DNA of 64,000 nt from Acidaminococcus fermentans (GTDB taxonomy: Bacteria > Bacillota > Negativicutes > Acidaminococcales > Acidaminococcaceae): contig NZ_VULN01000009.1 in NCBI RefSeq assembly GCF_009696675.1, forward strand, positions 1 to 64,000, given 5' to 3'. Positions 32,789 through 41,485 of this stretch are shown here, piece by piece. The notes beneath the pieces are model-generated. The model saw nothing but the letters and a program-made list of their open reading frames with translations. It was not told the origin of the DNA and did no database searches. Position 1 is the first letter of the stretch. Every line of letters starts with the position of its first letter. The translations under genes and the position numbers were made by a program.

Positions 32789-33011
32789 AGAAAAAGTGAT
32801 TTATGTAGGGCCGTCCCTTAGCCGGGGACGGCTTCCTCATGGGCGCATCCTGATTGGCGGCTTGCCGCCTGAGCTAAAACTCCTGCAGATGGAACATCCC
32901 TGGCTCCGGTATCTTTTTGTACCGGTAGAACAGTATGCTTCTGCCTGCAAAGAAATCAGCAAAAAGGGAAGTGCTATGGCTCTCTATTACCGAAAAGCGA
33001 AGGAGGTATAA
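32781..33011 (+). CDS. Short phage protein before the sheath gene (76 aa)
   Basis: Small protein with a proline-rich GPSLSRGRLPHGRILIGGLP and a C-terminal helix. Similar short proteins often precede sheath genes in Mu-like phages (gp38-like). It overlaps the gene upstream by 8 bp; start 32781 is favoured over 32775. The first 50 bases can form an 8-bp hairpin (GCCGTCCC/GGGACGGC). Confidence 0.55.
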   Translation: MNEEKVIYVGPSLSRGRLPHGRILIGGLPPELKLLQMEHPWLRYLFVPVEQYASACKEISKKGSAMALYYRKAKEV

Positions 33012-33014
33012 TCC

Positions 33015-34454
33015 ATGGCTTATAAGCATGGCGTCTATGTGTCTGAAGTGCCCACCAGTGTGGTGCCCATGACCGAAACGGATGCAGGGCTGCCTGTGGT
33101 GTTCGGTACGGCCCCGGTCCATCTGGCAACCGAACCGGCCGCAGCCAATCGGCCCCAAATCTGCTACAGCTACGATGAAGCCGTGAAGGCTTTCGGCTAC
33201 AGCAGTGACTGGAAAAAATACACACTTTGTGAAGTGCTGTATTCTCAATTTTCTCTGTTTGCACGGGGTCCGGTCGTACTGGTGAACGTGCTGGATCCGA
33301 AAAAACACAAGAAACATACCGCTGATCAGAGTGTTACTCTGACCGATGGCCAGGCTACCATCAAGGATGCTGTCCTGGTGGATACTCTGGAAGTAAAGAA
33401 AAGCGACGGAACCAGTAGTTTGACCAAAGGTACGGACTACGAAGCTGAACATGATGACGACGGCAATCTGGTGCTGACCATCCTGGCCAAAGGCGTGACC
33501 GGTACTGTCAATGTGTCTTACGATGCTCTGGATGCTACTGCCGTAACGGCTGATGACATCATCGGCGGGGTGGATACGGACACGGGTGCTTACAAGGGGC
33601 TGGAATGCCTGAATCAGGTGTTCCCTCTGACTGGCCTGATCCCTGGCTTCGTCCTGGCCCCCGGCTGGTCTGACAATCCTACGGTTGCGGCCGTGATGGT
33701 GGCCAAAGCAGCCAACATCAACGAGCATTTTAGAGCCCTGGCGCTGACGGATATCTCGACTAAAGAAGTCAAGAAGTATTCTGACGCACCGGACTGGAAA
33801 AAACAAAACAACTATACCAGCGCCAACCAGGTTACGCTGTGGCCCTGCTTCAAACTGGGTGACAAGGTGTTCCACGGATCTACGGAATTACTGGGAGTGG
33901 CTGCTACAGTGGACAGCGACAATGATGACATTCCGTACGTTTCCCCTTCTAACCACAGTGCCCAGGGTAATGGACTGTGCCTGGAAGACGGTACGGAAGT
34001 AATCTTGGGGCCGGAACAGGCCAACTACCTGAATGGACAGGGAATTGTCTGCGGTCTCAACTTCATGGGCGGTCTGAAAATCTGGGGGAATCGTACCGGC
34101 TGCTTTCCGAGCACCACCGATCCCAAAGATGCTTTCATCCCCATCCGGAGAATGTTCAATTGGGTATATGGCAAAGTGGTAACCACATTCTGGAGCCAGG
34201 TGGACGGCCCAGTGACCAAACGGCTGATCCAAACCGTTGCGGACAGTGTCAACATCTGGCTGAATGGCCTGACGGCCATGGGTGTCATCCTGGGTGGTCG
34301 AGTTGAATTCCTCAGTGATGAAAATCCGACTACGGATTTGGAAGATGGGATTGTCCGGTTCCACATTTACCTGACGCCGCCTCCAGCCGGACGGGAAATC
34401 GATATGGTTATGGAATATGATGTAAATTATATTCAGAACCTGTTCGAGCAGTGA
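33015..34454 (+). CDS. Contractile tail sheath protein (479 aa)
   Basis: Defines the phage as a contractile-tailed virus. Start MAYKHGVYVSEVPTSVVPM is the classic sheath N-terminus (HGVyvseipTs). The C-terminal half has VCGLNFMGGLKIWGNRTGCF and IPIRRMFNWVYGKVVTTFW, matching P2 FI / Mu L sheath proteins. A beta-rich insertion (about residues 115-180) looks like an added surface domain. GAAGGAGG precedes the start. Confidence 0.95.
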   Translation: MAYKHGVYVSEVPTSVVPMTETDAGLPVVFGTAPVHLATEPAAANRPQICYSYDEAVKAFGYSSDWKKYTLCEVLYSQFSLFARGPVVLVNVLDPKKHKKHTADQSVTLTDGQATIKDAVLVDTLEVKKSDGTSSLTKGTDYEAEHDDDGNLVLTILAKGVTGTVNVSYDALDATAVTADDIIGGVDTDTGAYKGLECLNQVFPLTGLIPGFVLAPGWSDNPTVAAVMVAKAANINEHFRALALTDISTKEVKKYSDAPDWKKQNNYTSANQVTLWPCFKLGDKVFHGSTELLGVAATVDSDNDDIPYVSPSNHSAQGNGLCLEDGTEVILGPEQANYLNGQGIVCGLNFMGGLKIWGNRTGCFPSTTDPKDAFIPIRRMFNWVYGKVVTTFWSQVDGPVTKRLIQTVADSVNIWLNGLTAMGVILGGRVEFLSDENPTTDLEDGIVRFHIYLTPPPAGREIDMVMEYDVNYIQNLFEQ

Positions 34455-34468
34455 GAAAGGAGTAATCC

Positions 34469-34984
34469 ATGATTCCTGAAAAACTGATTAACTACAGGGT
34501 GTACCAGAATGGGAAAGACCTGATTGGTACTGCCGACTGCGATCTACCCAAGCTGCAGCCTATGACCGATACGGTGAAAGGAGCCGGGATTGCCGGGGAA
34601 ATTGACTCCCCGGTTTTGGGACACTATAAATCCATGGATGCCTCCATTAAATTCCGCGATTTGTCTCCGGAATCCGCGGCTCTGGCCAGCCAGGCCGGCA
34701 AACAGTTGGAATTCCGCGGAGCTTCCCAAATCTATGATGCGGAGCAGATGAAGTATGTTGTAAGGCCCATCCGTGTTGTCATGCGTGGCGTGCCGAAAAA
34801 CTACGACTTGGGCAAGGCTGATCCGGGCAAGCCGACGGATACCACTGTACACCTGGAAGTCACTTACATCAAAATTGTCATCGACGGCAAGGAAGAAGTG
34901 GAAATCGACAAATACAACTACATCGCTAAAGTAGGCGGTGTGGACTATTTGTCTGAAGTCCGGGATGCCCTTGGTCTGAACTAA
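34469..34984 (+). CDS. Major tail tube protein (171 aa)
   Basis: P2 FII-like: IPEKLINYRVYQNGKDLIGT, ADCDLPKLQPMTDTVKGAGI and EIDSPVLGHYKSM are hallmarks of the tube protein. It stacks inside the sheath. Follows the sheath gene with a good AAAGGAG. Confidence 0.95.
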   Translation: MIPEKLINYRVYQNGKDLIGTADCDLPKLQPMTDTVKGAGIAGEIDSPVLGHYKSMDASIKFRDLSPESAALASQAGKQLEFRGASQIYDAEQMKYVVRPIRVVMRGVPKNYDLGKADPGKPTDTTVHLEVTYIKIVIDGKEEVEIDKYNYIAKVGGVDYLSEVRDALGLN

Positions 34985-34992
34985 TAGAAAAG

Positions 34993-35014
34993 ACCCTGCT
35001 CCAATGCGGGGTCA
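34993..35014 (+). terminator. Hairpin after the tail tube gene
   Basis: GACCCTGC-TCCAAT-GCGGGGTC, followed by ACTTCTTTG. Probably an attenuator or RNA stabiliser that lets sheath and tube be made in excess over the following proteins. Confidence 0.5.
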
Positions 35015-35040
35015 CTTCTTTGTATTTTTGGAGGATTTAA

Positions 35041-35295
35041 ATGGAAAAGAAAGCTGAAACGGTAAAAAAACCGGTTATCCTGGACCTGAGCAAGTTGACC
35101 GGGAGAGACCTGCTGAAGGCGGAATCTGAAGCCCGGGCAGAACGTGATATGGCTCCAATTATTTCTTTGTCCATGCGCTATCAGGCAGCCCTGGCCGCCA
35201 GTGTTATGGGTATCGCCCTGGATGATTTACTGGACTATCCTGCTGACGAATTTACGGATATCATCAACCAGGTGGCCGCTTTTTTAAACAGATAA
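35041..35295 (+). CDS. Tail assembly chaperone, short form, gpE-like (84 aa)
   Basis: P2 gpE-like chaperone that coats the tape measure during tail assembly. The protein is small and helical (DLSKLTGRDLLKAESEARAE; DEFTDIINQVAAFLNR). Near its 3' end the slippery heptamer TTTAAAC (35283-35289) occurs in the correct phase (T TTA AAC), allowing a -1 shift into the following frame. Preceded by TTGGAGG. Confidence 0.85.
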   Translation: MEKKAETVKKPVILDLSKLTGRDLLKAESEARAERDMAPIISLSMRYQAALAASVMGIALDDLLDYPADEFTDIINQVAAFLNR

Positions 35296-35456
35296 AAATA
35301 GGAGCGAAGGACATCCGTCGAACGGTCATGATCCTAGCCCGAGATACCTGTACTCCGCTGACCTATTATTTAAACCTGCCGCTTTATGAGCTGGCCCTAT
35401 GGGCTGACGCGCTCAGCCAGCTGCAGGCAGAAGAACGTGAAGGAGATGAGAACTGA
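35283..35456 (+). CDS. -1 frameshift extension of the tail chaperone (E' part)
   Basis: After the heptamer TTTAAAC the -1 frame stays open to the TGA at 35454-35456, encoding QIKIGAKDIRRTVMILARDT, then CTPLTYYLNLPLYELALWAD and a short tail ALSQLQAEEREGDEN. The motif of a Y/L-rich helix followed by an acidic tail matches the E' extensions of myophage chaperones. It has no start codon or ribosome site of its own. The stop overlaps the tape measure start (TGATG). Product: a roughly 139-residue fusion made by a minority of ribosomes. Confidence 0.85.
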   Translation, partial: FKQIKIGAKDIRRTVMILARDTCTPLTYYLNLPLYELALWADALSQLQAEEREGDEN

Positions 35457-37693
35457 TGGCCGGAAGAGACATGACCTTCCAGATCATTATTGGTGCTGCC
35501 ATGGCGGGAACCGTTGGGACTGCTTTTGCTGCAGCATCTAAAAAAGTCCTATCTCTACAGAAACTGGTGGACAAAGTCAACCAGAATACCAAGGGGGCTG
35601 TCGCTACCCAGAACGGACTTATGAAGGCGTTCGGTCAGGGGTCCATCTCTGCTAATACCTATGCTGCGGCAATCCGGAAGGTGAACCAACAGATTGCCAT
35701 GAATAAGAATGCCAAAAGTCTGATGAATGGAATCGCCCAGCAAAGGGATTCCTTCGCCCAGATGGACAAACTAGCAACCATATATATGGGGAAAATGATG
35801 GCTTGGGGAGCAACCACAAAGTTTCTATCAGGCCCCATTCAGAGCGCGATGAAATTCGAGAGTGTGATGGCGGATGTGCGGAAAGTAGTGGACTTCGACA
35901 CTCCCAAACAATTCAAGGAGATGTCTGACGATATTCTCAAACTGTCCCAGCGTATCCCTGTATCGGCCCAGGGCCTTGCCCAGATCATGGCATCGGCTGG
36001 TCAAAGCGGCATTGCCCGAAACGAACTACTTTCCTTTACGGAGAGCGCTGCTAAAATGGGCGTGGCGTTCGATATCACTGCTGACCAAGCCGGCGACATG
36101 ATGTCCAAATGGAGGACTGCCTTTAAGATGTCCCAACCAGAAGTTATTGCCCTGGCTGATAAAATCAACTATTTGGGGAACAAAACGGCCGCTACCGCAT
36201 CTCAGATTTCCGACGTGGTAACTCGCATAGGCCCCTTGGGGAGCATCGGCGGCGTGGCCAGCGGTGATATCGCTGCCATGGGCGCCAGTATTGTCGGTGC
36301 CGGTATCAACTCCGAAATGGCAGCCACGGGCATTAAAAACTTCATCTTGGGGCTGACAGCTGGCGAAACAGTCACGAAAAAACAGGCTGCGGCTTATGCT
36401 GAACTGGGCCTAAATTCCAGTGAAGTAGCCGAAGGGATGCAAAAGGACGCAAAAAAGACCATGCTGACTGTCTTGGAATCGATCAAAGGACTGGACAAAG
36501 CAAAACAGTCTGCTGTCATTAAAAATCTTTTCGGAAAAGAGAGCATCGGCGCAATCGCACCCTTGCTGTCCAACCTGGACAATCTAAAGAAGAATCTGGA
36601 TCTAGTCAGCAAACCTGGTTACGAAGGCAGCATGGAAAAGGAATTCGAAGAACGATCCAAGACTACGGCCAATGCGGTGCAACTTTTGAAAAATGCAGCC
36701 ACGTCTCTGGCTGTGACCATGGGCAGCTCCCTGCTTCCTGCCATCGCCTCTGGTGCGGCCTGGGTGGCCAAAATGGCCACCGCTGTTTCGAATTGGGGCA
36801 AGGCCAACCCCGTAGCCGTGAAATACCTGTATGGAATGGTCGTAGGGTTCGCAGCCTTTATGACAGTAGGAAACGGCGTGGTCGTGTTCCTGCTACGGGC
36901 CAAACAGGCATTCCACGGGGTCATGATCGTCGTGAAAAGCCTGCGGCTGGTATTCATGGCACTGAAAGTGGCCATGACACTGATTTCCGCACATCCTATC
37001 GTCCTGGGCTTTATGGCTCTCATTGCAGTAGGCTACCTGGTTTATACACATTGGGGAGCTATCAGTAAATTCTTCGCTACCATGTGGGAAGCTGGTAAAA
37101 CGGCCCTGGCTAACTTTGCTGCCTGGATCACTGCCAAATTCGGCCAGGCCTATGCTTTCGTCATGGGCCTTTGGAATGGCGTGAAAGCGTTCTTCGAAAG
37201 CATGTGGAACGGAGCTATCAGTGCGGTTGGAAATTTTGTGGCCTATGTCCGCAGCAAACTTTCTGAAGCCTACGACTGGGTCATGGATAAGTGGGGAGCT
37301 ATCAAGAACTTCCTGTCCAATCCTATCACCGGCACGGTGAACATCGTGAAAAGCGTAGTGGGCAGTGGAATCCACCTGGCCAGCGGCGGCATTTTCCCGA
37401 AAGGTGCTTTCATGACTTCCTTTGCGGAAGAATCCCCCGAAGCAGCTATCCCTATTGATGGCTCCGCACGGGCTATGGGGCTGTGGAAGGAAACCGGCCG
37501 GCGGCTGGGCGCACTCCCGCTTTCGGGTGACCACCGCAGCCAAAGCATCTCCGTCAACTATGCTCCGCAGATTACGATTTCTGGGAATGCGGATCAATCC
37601 ATGATAAATAATGCCATGGATCAGTCCCTGGACAGACTGAAAAGGATGCTTCAGGAACTGCAGCAGAACCAAAGGAGACTGGCTTATGAGTAA
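35456..37693 (+). CDS. Tail tape measure protein (745 aa)
   Basis: Sets tail length. Residues 130-300 carry the TMP core (MKFESVMADVRKVVDFDTPK; LAQIMASAGQSGIARNELL; ADQAGDMMSKWRTAFKMS), as in TIGR01760 tape measure proteins. Hydrophobic segments lie near residues 460-540, and tryptophan-rich repeats (KTALANFAAWITAKFGQAY) follow. The end, LASGGIFPKGAF-MTSFAEESPEAAIP, is the usual TMP tail. The gene starts on the last base of the frameshift product's stop. Confidence 0.93.
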   Translation: MAGRDMTFQIIIGAAMAGTVGTAFAAASKKVLSLQKLVDKVNQNTKGAVATQNGLMKAFGQGSISANTYAAAIRKVNQQIAMNKNAKSLMNGIAQQRDSFAQMDKLATIYMGKMMAWGATTKFLSGPIQSAMKFESVMADVRKVVDFDTPKQFKEMSDDILKLSQRIPVSAQGLAQIMASAGQSGIARNELLSFTESAAKMGVAFDITADQAGDMMSKWRTAFKMSQPEVIALADKINYLGNKTAATASQISDVVTRIGPLGSIGGVASGDIAAMGASIVGAGINSEMAATGIKNFILGLTAGETVTKKQAAAYAELGLNSSEVAEGMQKDAKKTMLTVLESIKGLDKAKQSAVIKNLFGKESIGAIAPLLSNLDNLKKNLDLVSKPGYEGSMEKEFEERSKTTANAVQLLKNAATSLAVTMGSSLLPAIASGAAWVAKMATAVSNWGKANPVAVKYLYGMVVGFAAFMTVGNGVVVFLLRAKQAFHGVMIVVKSLRLVFMALKVAMTLISAHPIVLGFMALIAVGYLVYTHWGAISKFFATMWEAGKTALANFAAWITAKFGQAYAFVMGLWNGVKAFFESMWNGAISAVGNFVAYVRSKLSEAYDWVMDKWGAIKNFLSNPITGTVNIVKSVVGSGIHLASGGIFPKGAFMTSFAEESPEAAIPIDGSARAMGLWKETGRRLGALPLSGDHRSQSISVNYAPQITISGNADQSMINNAMDQSLDRLKRMLQELQQNQRRLAYE

Positions 37694-37889
37694 GACACTT
37701 ACGACAATTCAGGGGGATATGTGGGATCTGATCTCTTACCGGACCTATGGCACAGAGCAGGGCGTAAAAGTCCTACTGGATGCGAACCCGGACCTGGCAG
37801 ACCAACTGGTCCTCCCAGGCGGACTGACGGTAGTCATACCGGATTATGAGCCGCCCACATCCGACCTGCTGCCCCCCTGGAGGCGATGA
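37686..37889 (+). CDS. Tail protein X, LysM-like (67 aa)
   Basis: Short protein with TTIQGDMWDLISYRTYGTEQ and VLPGGLTVVIPDYEPP, matching P2 gpX with its LysM-like fold; it may bridge the baseplate hub and peptidoglycan. Overlaps the genes on both sides by 4-8 bp. Confidence 0.9.
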   Translation: MSKTLTTIQGDMWDLISYRTYGTEQGVKVLLDANPDLADQLVLPGGLTVVIPDYEPPTSDLLPPWRR

Positions 37890-38947
37890 TCATGCTGGAT
37901 GCCAGACGGGTCAGTGCGACCATCCTTTATAACAAGAAGGACATCAGTACCGATATCCTGCCTTTTCTGCAATCCGTGGATTATACGGACAACATGGAGG
38001 GCCAGGCCGATGATCTGGAAATCAAACTGGAAGACAGAAATGGACTTTGGGAAGGAGCGTGGATGCCGGAAAAGAGAGCATCCCTCCTGGTGACTTTGAT
38101 TACTCAGGGTTGGGATGAACCTGGACCTGATCTGAAAAAACTGGACCTGGGTCATTTCGAGATTGACAGCATAAGCTATAACTATGCACCTGCGGAAATG
38201 ACTATCAAGGGCGTATCAATCCCGGATGGTAACAAGCTAAGAGGCGTGGAGAGATCCCGCAGCTGGGAAAAGGTGAGACTGTCGGCCATCTGCAAGGATA
38301 TCGCCACGGACGCCGACCTGACCTTGTCCTATACTGCTCCCAATGACCCTGAACTGGACCGGGCAGAGCAGAGCGAAGAGTCAGACCTGGTATTTTTGTG
38401 GAAACTACTGAAAGATCATGGTCTGGCACTGAAAATTTACAAGAAGAAACTCGTGGTGTTCGATGAAGCGGACTATGAAAAAGTGCCGCCAAAAATCACC
38501 TTGGTGAAGCCGGGCACGGTGTATGTGAAAGAATCTGACATGATGTATATTACCATGATCAAGAGTTGTAGCTTCAGTACTAAAATCCGGGACACCTACA
38601 AAGCGTGCCATGTGAAGTATAAAAGTGGGGAAAAAGGTTCCGTGATTGAAGCAACTTACAAGGATCCCTCTAAGAAAGAGGGAAAAACCCTCCAGGTGAA
38701 CGAACAGGTGAAGAGTGTGGCAGAAGCCGAACGACTGGCCAGGAGAAAGCTACGGGAGAAGAACAAAGAAGAGACTACAGGTTCCTTTGAAGTCCTGGGA
38801 AATTTCAATCTGCTATCATCCCTGACAGTAAAGGTCAAGGGGTTCGGCAGCTTCGACGGAAATTACCTGATCACTTCTGCGAAACACAGCCTGGGGAGCG
38901 GGTACACTACCAGCATCGACATCCGGAGGTGCCTCAATGGATACTAG
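37886..38947 (+). CDS. Baseplate hub protein, gpD/late control D-like (353 aa)
   Basis: P2 gpD-like hub of the contractile tail: DNMEGQADDLEIKLEDRNGL, LDLGHFEIDSISYNYAPAEM and a C-terminal AERLARRKLREKNKEE-containing domain. It forms the trimer that connects tube and spike. Overlaps X upstream and V downstream. Confidence 0.92.
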   Translation: MIMLDARRVSATILYNKKDISTDILPFLQSVDYTDNMEGQADDLEIKLEDRNGLWEGAWMPEKRASLLVTLITQGWDEPGPDLKKLDLGHFEIDSISYNYAPAEMTIKGVSIPDGNKLRGVERSRSWEKVRLSAICKDIATDADLTLSYTAPNDPELDRAEQSEESDLVFLWKLLKDHGLALKIYKKKLVVFDEADYEKVPPKITLVKPGTVYVKESDMMYITMIKSCSFSTKIRDTYKACHVKYKSGEKGSVIEATYKDPSKKEGKTLQVNEQVKSVAEAERLARRKLREKNKEETTGSFEVLGNFNLLSSLTVKVKGFGSFDGNYLITSAKHSLGSGYTTSIDIRRCLNGY

Positions 38948-39341
38948 CCAACTGAAAAACGTGGTGCGGAAAGGCCGCATTTCCGTAGTAGACGGGACTA
39001 GTTGCCGGGCCAAAGTCGTTTTCGAAGATCAGGACCAGCTGATCAGCGACTGGCTTCCAGTCCTGCAACCCTTCACTTCCAAAAGTCAGGCTTATAGCGT
39101 TCCGGAAGTAGGAACGCCGGTGGCCTGCCTATTTACCATGAATCCATCCGGAAATGGTCTGGCAGCTGGGTTCATCCTGGGGGCCTACTATGATGATTCC
39201 TGCATGCCGGTAGAATATGACCCGGATGTGCGGAGTGTACAGTTCCCCGATGGCAGCTGCATCCGCTATGATCATGGAAATATCACCATCCAGGCCAGCG
39301 GAAATATTGTCATCAAAGGGGCCAAAGTGGCTATTAATTAA
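38937..39341 (+). CDS. Baseplate spike protein, gpV-like (134 aa)
   Basis: OB-fold start (LKNVVRKGRISVVDGTSCRA) followed by a beta-helix end (IRYDHGNITIQASGNIVIKG), the layout of P2 gpV/Mu gp45 spikes. It is shorter than P2 gpV because the tip is a separate PAAR protein encoded next. Confidence 0.9.
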   Translation: MDTSQLKNVVRKGRISVVDGTSCRAKVVFEDQDQLISDWLPVLQPFTSKSQAYSVPEVGTPVACLFTMNPSGNGLAAGFILGAYYDDSCMPVEYDPDVRSVQFPDGSCIRYDHGNITIQASGNIVIKGAKVAIN

Positions 39342-39354
39342 AGGAGACGGGAAA

Positions 39355-39645
39355 ATGCCAGCAGCAACAAGACTAGGTGACCTGGACAGCGGTCATGATT
39401 CTTGTGCCCCGACTGCACTTGCAAGTGCCAGCGAAAACGTCCTGATTAATGGTAAAGGGGCTGGAAGACTGGGAGATTCCTATAAGCCTCATGGCTGCAA
39501 GGATCATCCTGCCCATGTGGGATTTATTTCCGGAGGCAGCAGCACCGTGACGATTAACGGCAAGGCTGCAGCCCGTGTGGGTGATGCTGTGAGTTGCGGA
39601 GGAACGGTGGCCCAGGGCTCCGGAAATGTGACGATAGGAGGCTAA
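39355..39645 (+). CDS. PAAR-domain spike tip protein (96 aa)
   Basis: MPAATRLGDLDSGHDSC, then VLINGKGAGRLGDSYKPHGC and VTINGKAAARVGDAVSCGG: repeated PAAR-like turns with conserved His/Cys metal ligands, forming a sharp cone on the spike. Starts after AAAGGAGACGGG. Confidence 0.93.
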   Translation: MPAATRLGDLDSGHDSCAPTALASASENVLINGKGAGRLGDSYKPHGCKDHPAHVGFISGGSSTVTINGKAAARVGDAVSCGGTVAQGSGNVTIGG

Positions 39646-39646
39646 A

Positions 39647-40078
39647 ATGTTAATTGGATTTTTGGATCAGACCCCTTTTACCGTGTCTTCCCATACCATC
39701 CGTACCTTCGACGATTATAGTCGGAGCGGTACAGGGCGATGGGCCAAACATGACCTGATCGGACAAAAACCTAAACTGGAATTTCTAGGGCCGGATATTG
39801 AGAAAATCAGTTTCAAGATGCGGCTTAGGGCTGATCAGGGCATCAGTCCTAAGCAGGAACTGCGACGGCTGCGAAAGCTGCGTGACCAGGGACAAGTGGT
39901 ATCCCTGGTCCTGGGATTCAAGCCTGTTGGAACCGGTTTCTGGATTATCGAAAGTCTGGACGAAACGGTGAAATACTGGACGAAATACGGACACATTTAC
40001 TGTGCTGAAGTCTCCGTCACTATGCAAGAATACGATAGCGAGGTGGATACCAAATGGCCAGTGAAGTATTTGTCCTAA
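39647..40078 (+). CDS. Tail protein gpU-like (143 aa)
   Basis: Matches P2 gpU: RSGTGRWAKHDLIGQKPKLE, then LGPDIEKISFKMRLRADQG and LVLGFKPVGTGFWIIESLD. It probably acts in the hub or baseplate with gpD. In P2 the gene lies next to D; here it lies between PAAR and W. Overlaps W by 25 bp. Confidence 0.85.
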   Translation: MLIGFLDQTPFTVSSHTIRTFDDYSRSGTGRWAKHDLIGQKPKLEFLGPDIEKISFKMRLRADQGISPKQELRRLRKLRDQGQVVSLVLGFKPVGTGFWIIESLDETVKYWTKYGHIYCAEVSVTMQEYDSEVDTKWPVKYLS

Positions 40079-40374
40079 ACCCTCTGACTCGGGACATCGA
40101 CTTTGCTCCGAAAACGGTGCGGGCCGAAATCCTGCAGAACGTAAGAACCATCATCAGCACAGTGATGTACAGCGTTCCACTGGACAGGGCGTTTGGCATC
40201 GATGCCAGTTTTCTTGACCGCCCCATGGCGGTGGCCCAGGCGGCCATCTCCTCCGAAATCCTTCGGGCAGTGCGACGTTATGAACCACGGGCCACTATTA
40301 CCACCATCAGCTTTACGGGAGACGAAGACGGAAAAATGGTGCCCAAGGTGGAGGTGAGTATTAATGAATCTTAA
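40054..40374 (+). CDS. Baseplate wedge protein, gpW/gp25-like (106 aa)
   Basis: DFAPKTVRAEILQNVRTIIS, then MYSVPLDRAFGIDASFLDRP is the gp25/gpW family signature. Forms the inner baseplate wedge with J and I. Confidence 0.93.
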   Translation: MASEVFVLNPLTRDIDFAPKTVRAEILQNVRTIISTVMYSVPLDRAFGIDASFLDRPMAVAQAAISSEILRAVRRYEPRATITTISFTGDEDGKMVPKVEVSINES

Positions 40375-41485
40375 CAATCTCCCCACAGTCACTTTTGCTG
40401 ATTATGACGAAGAAACTGTGAAAAATATGGTACTGAATACCTATCAGGAAATCACGGGGAGAACGCTGGCCGAAGGGGACCCGGTGCGGCTGTTCCTATT
40501 GAGTATTGCAGCCGTCCTGATCCAGCAACGCTACCTGATTGATCAGGCCGGCAAGATGAATCTGCTGGCCTATTCTAAGGGCGATTACCTGGATCATCTG
40601 GGGGCGCTGCTGGACGTCACCAGAATCCCTGCCACAGCTGCGGAGACTACACTGCAATACACCTTGTCTGCAGTGCAGCAGGATGCTACTGTTATTCCGG
40701 CAGGAACCCGGGTAACTGGAACTAAAAAAAGTGTATTTTTTGCCACCGAAAAGCCTTTGGTCATCCCGGCCGGTGAACTGACAGGAACCGTTGACGCCCA
40801 ATGCACGGCTACAGGAACAGCGGGTGAAGGACTGGCTGTCGGATACTTAACCGAACAGGTAGATCCCTTGCCTTATGTGGCCAAGGTCACCAATATCACG
40901 GAAACATCTGGAGGGTCTGATAAAGAAACGGACGACTCCTATAGGGAACGGATTCGGGAAGCTCCGGAAAAATTTTCCAACGCCGGAAGCTATGGGGCCT
41001 ATCGGTTCTGGGCTAAAAGTGCCTCTGCCGACATTATGACGGTAGGGGTATCCAGCCCCACCCCTGGTACAGTCCAGTTGATACCGCTGCTAACCGGCGG
41101 CCAGATCCCGGGTGAAAACCTGCGGAAACGTGTCCTCGAAATCTGCAGTGCCGAAAAGGTCCGCCCCTTGACGGATACTGTGACCTGTATTGAACCAACA
41201 GTTACCAACTACGATATCGTGGCCACTTACAAGATCAGTACCGATGATGCTGCGGCAGTGACCACCATCCAAAAGGCAGTAGACCAGGCAGTGACCGATT
41301 ATATCACCTGGCAGCGTTCTGCCCTGGGACGGGATGTGGATCCTTCGAAACTCTACCAACTAATGGTGGATGCCGGGGCCACAAAGGTACAGATTACAAA
41401 GCCGGTACTTACGGTTTTGGACGATAGCCAACTGGCTGTAAACTCCACCAAAACGGTGACTTTCGGAGGCCTGGCTGATGGATAA
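40364..41485 (+). CDS. Baseplate protein J-like (373 aa)
   Basis: Strong family marks: LSIAAVLIQQRYLIDQAGKM, YLDHLGALLDVTRIPATAA, GGSDKETDDSYRERIREAP and GSYGAYRFWAKSASADI. Wedge protein of Mu gp47/P2 gpJ type. Overlaps both neighbours. Confidence 0.95.
   Translation: MNLNNLPTVTFADYDEETVKNMVLNTYQEITGRTLAEGDPVRLFLLSIAAVLIQQRYLIDQAGKMNLLAYSKGDYLDHLGALLDVTRIPATAAETTLQYTLSAVQQDATVIPAGTRVTGTKKSVFFATEKPLVIPAGELTGTVDAQCTATGTAGEGLAVGYLTEQVDPLPYVAKVTNITETSGGSDKETDDSYRERIREAPEKFSNAGSYGAYRFWAKSASADIMTVGVSSPTPGTVQLIPLLTGGQIPGENLRKRVLEICSAEKVRPLTDTVTCIEPTVTNYDIVATYKISTDDAAAVTTIQKAVDQAVTDYITWQRSALGRDVDPSKLYQLMVDAGATKVQITKPVLTVLDDSQLAVNSTKTVTFGGLADG

Noticed and set aside
32810-32832. 8-bp hairpin GCCGTCCC/GGGACGGC near the start of a small tail gene
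   Set aside because: Lies inside a coding sequence of GC-rich codons; may affect translation, but nothing else supports a regulatory role.
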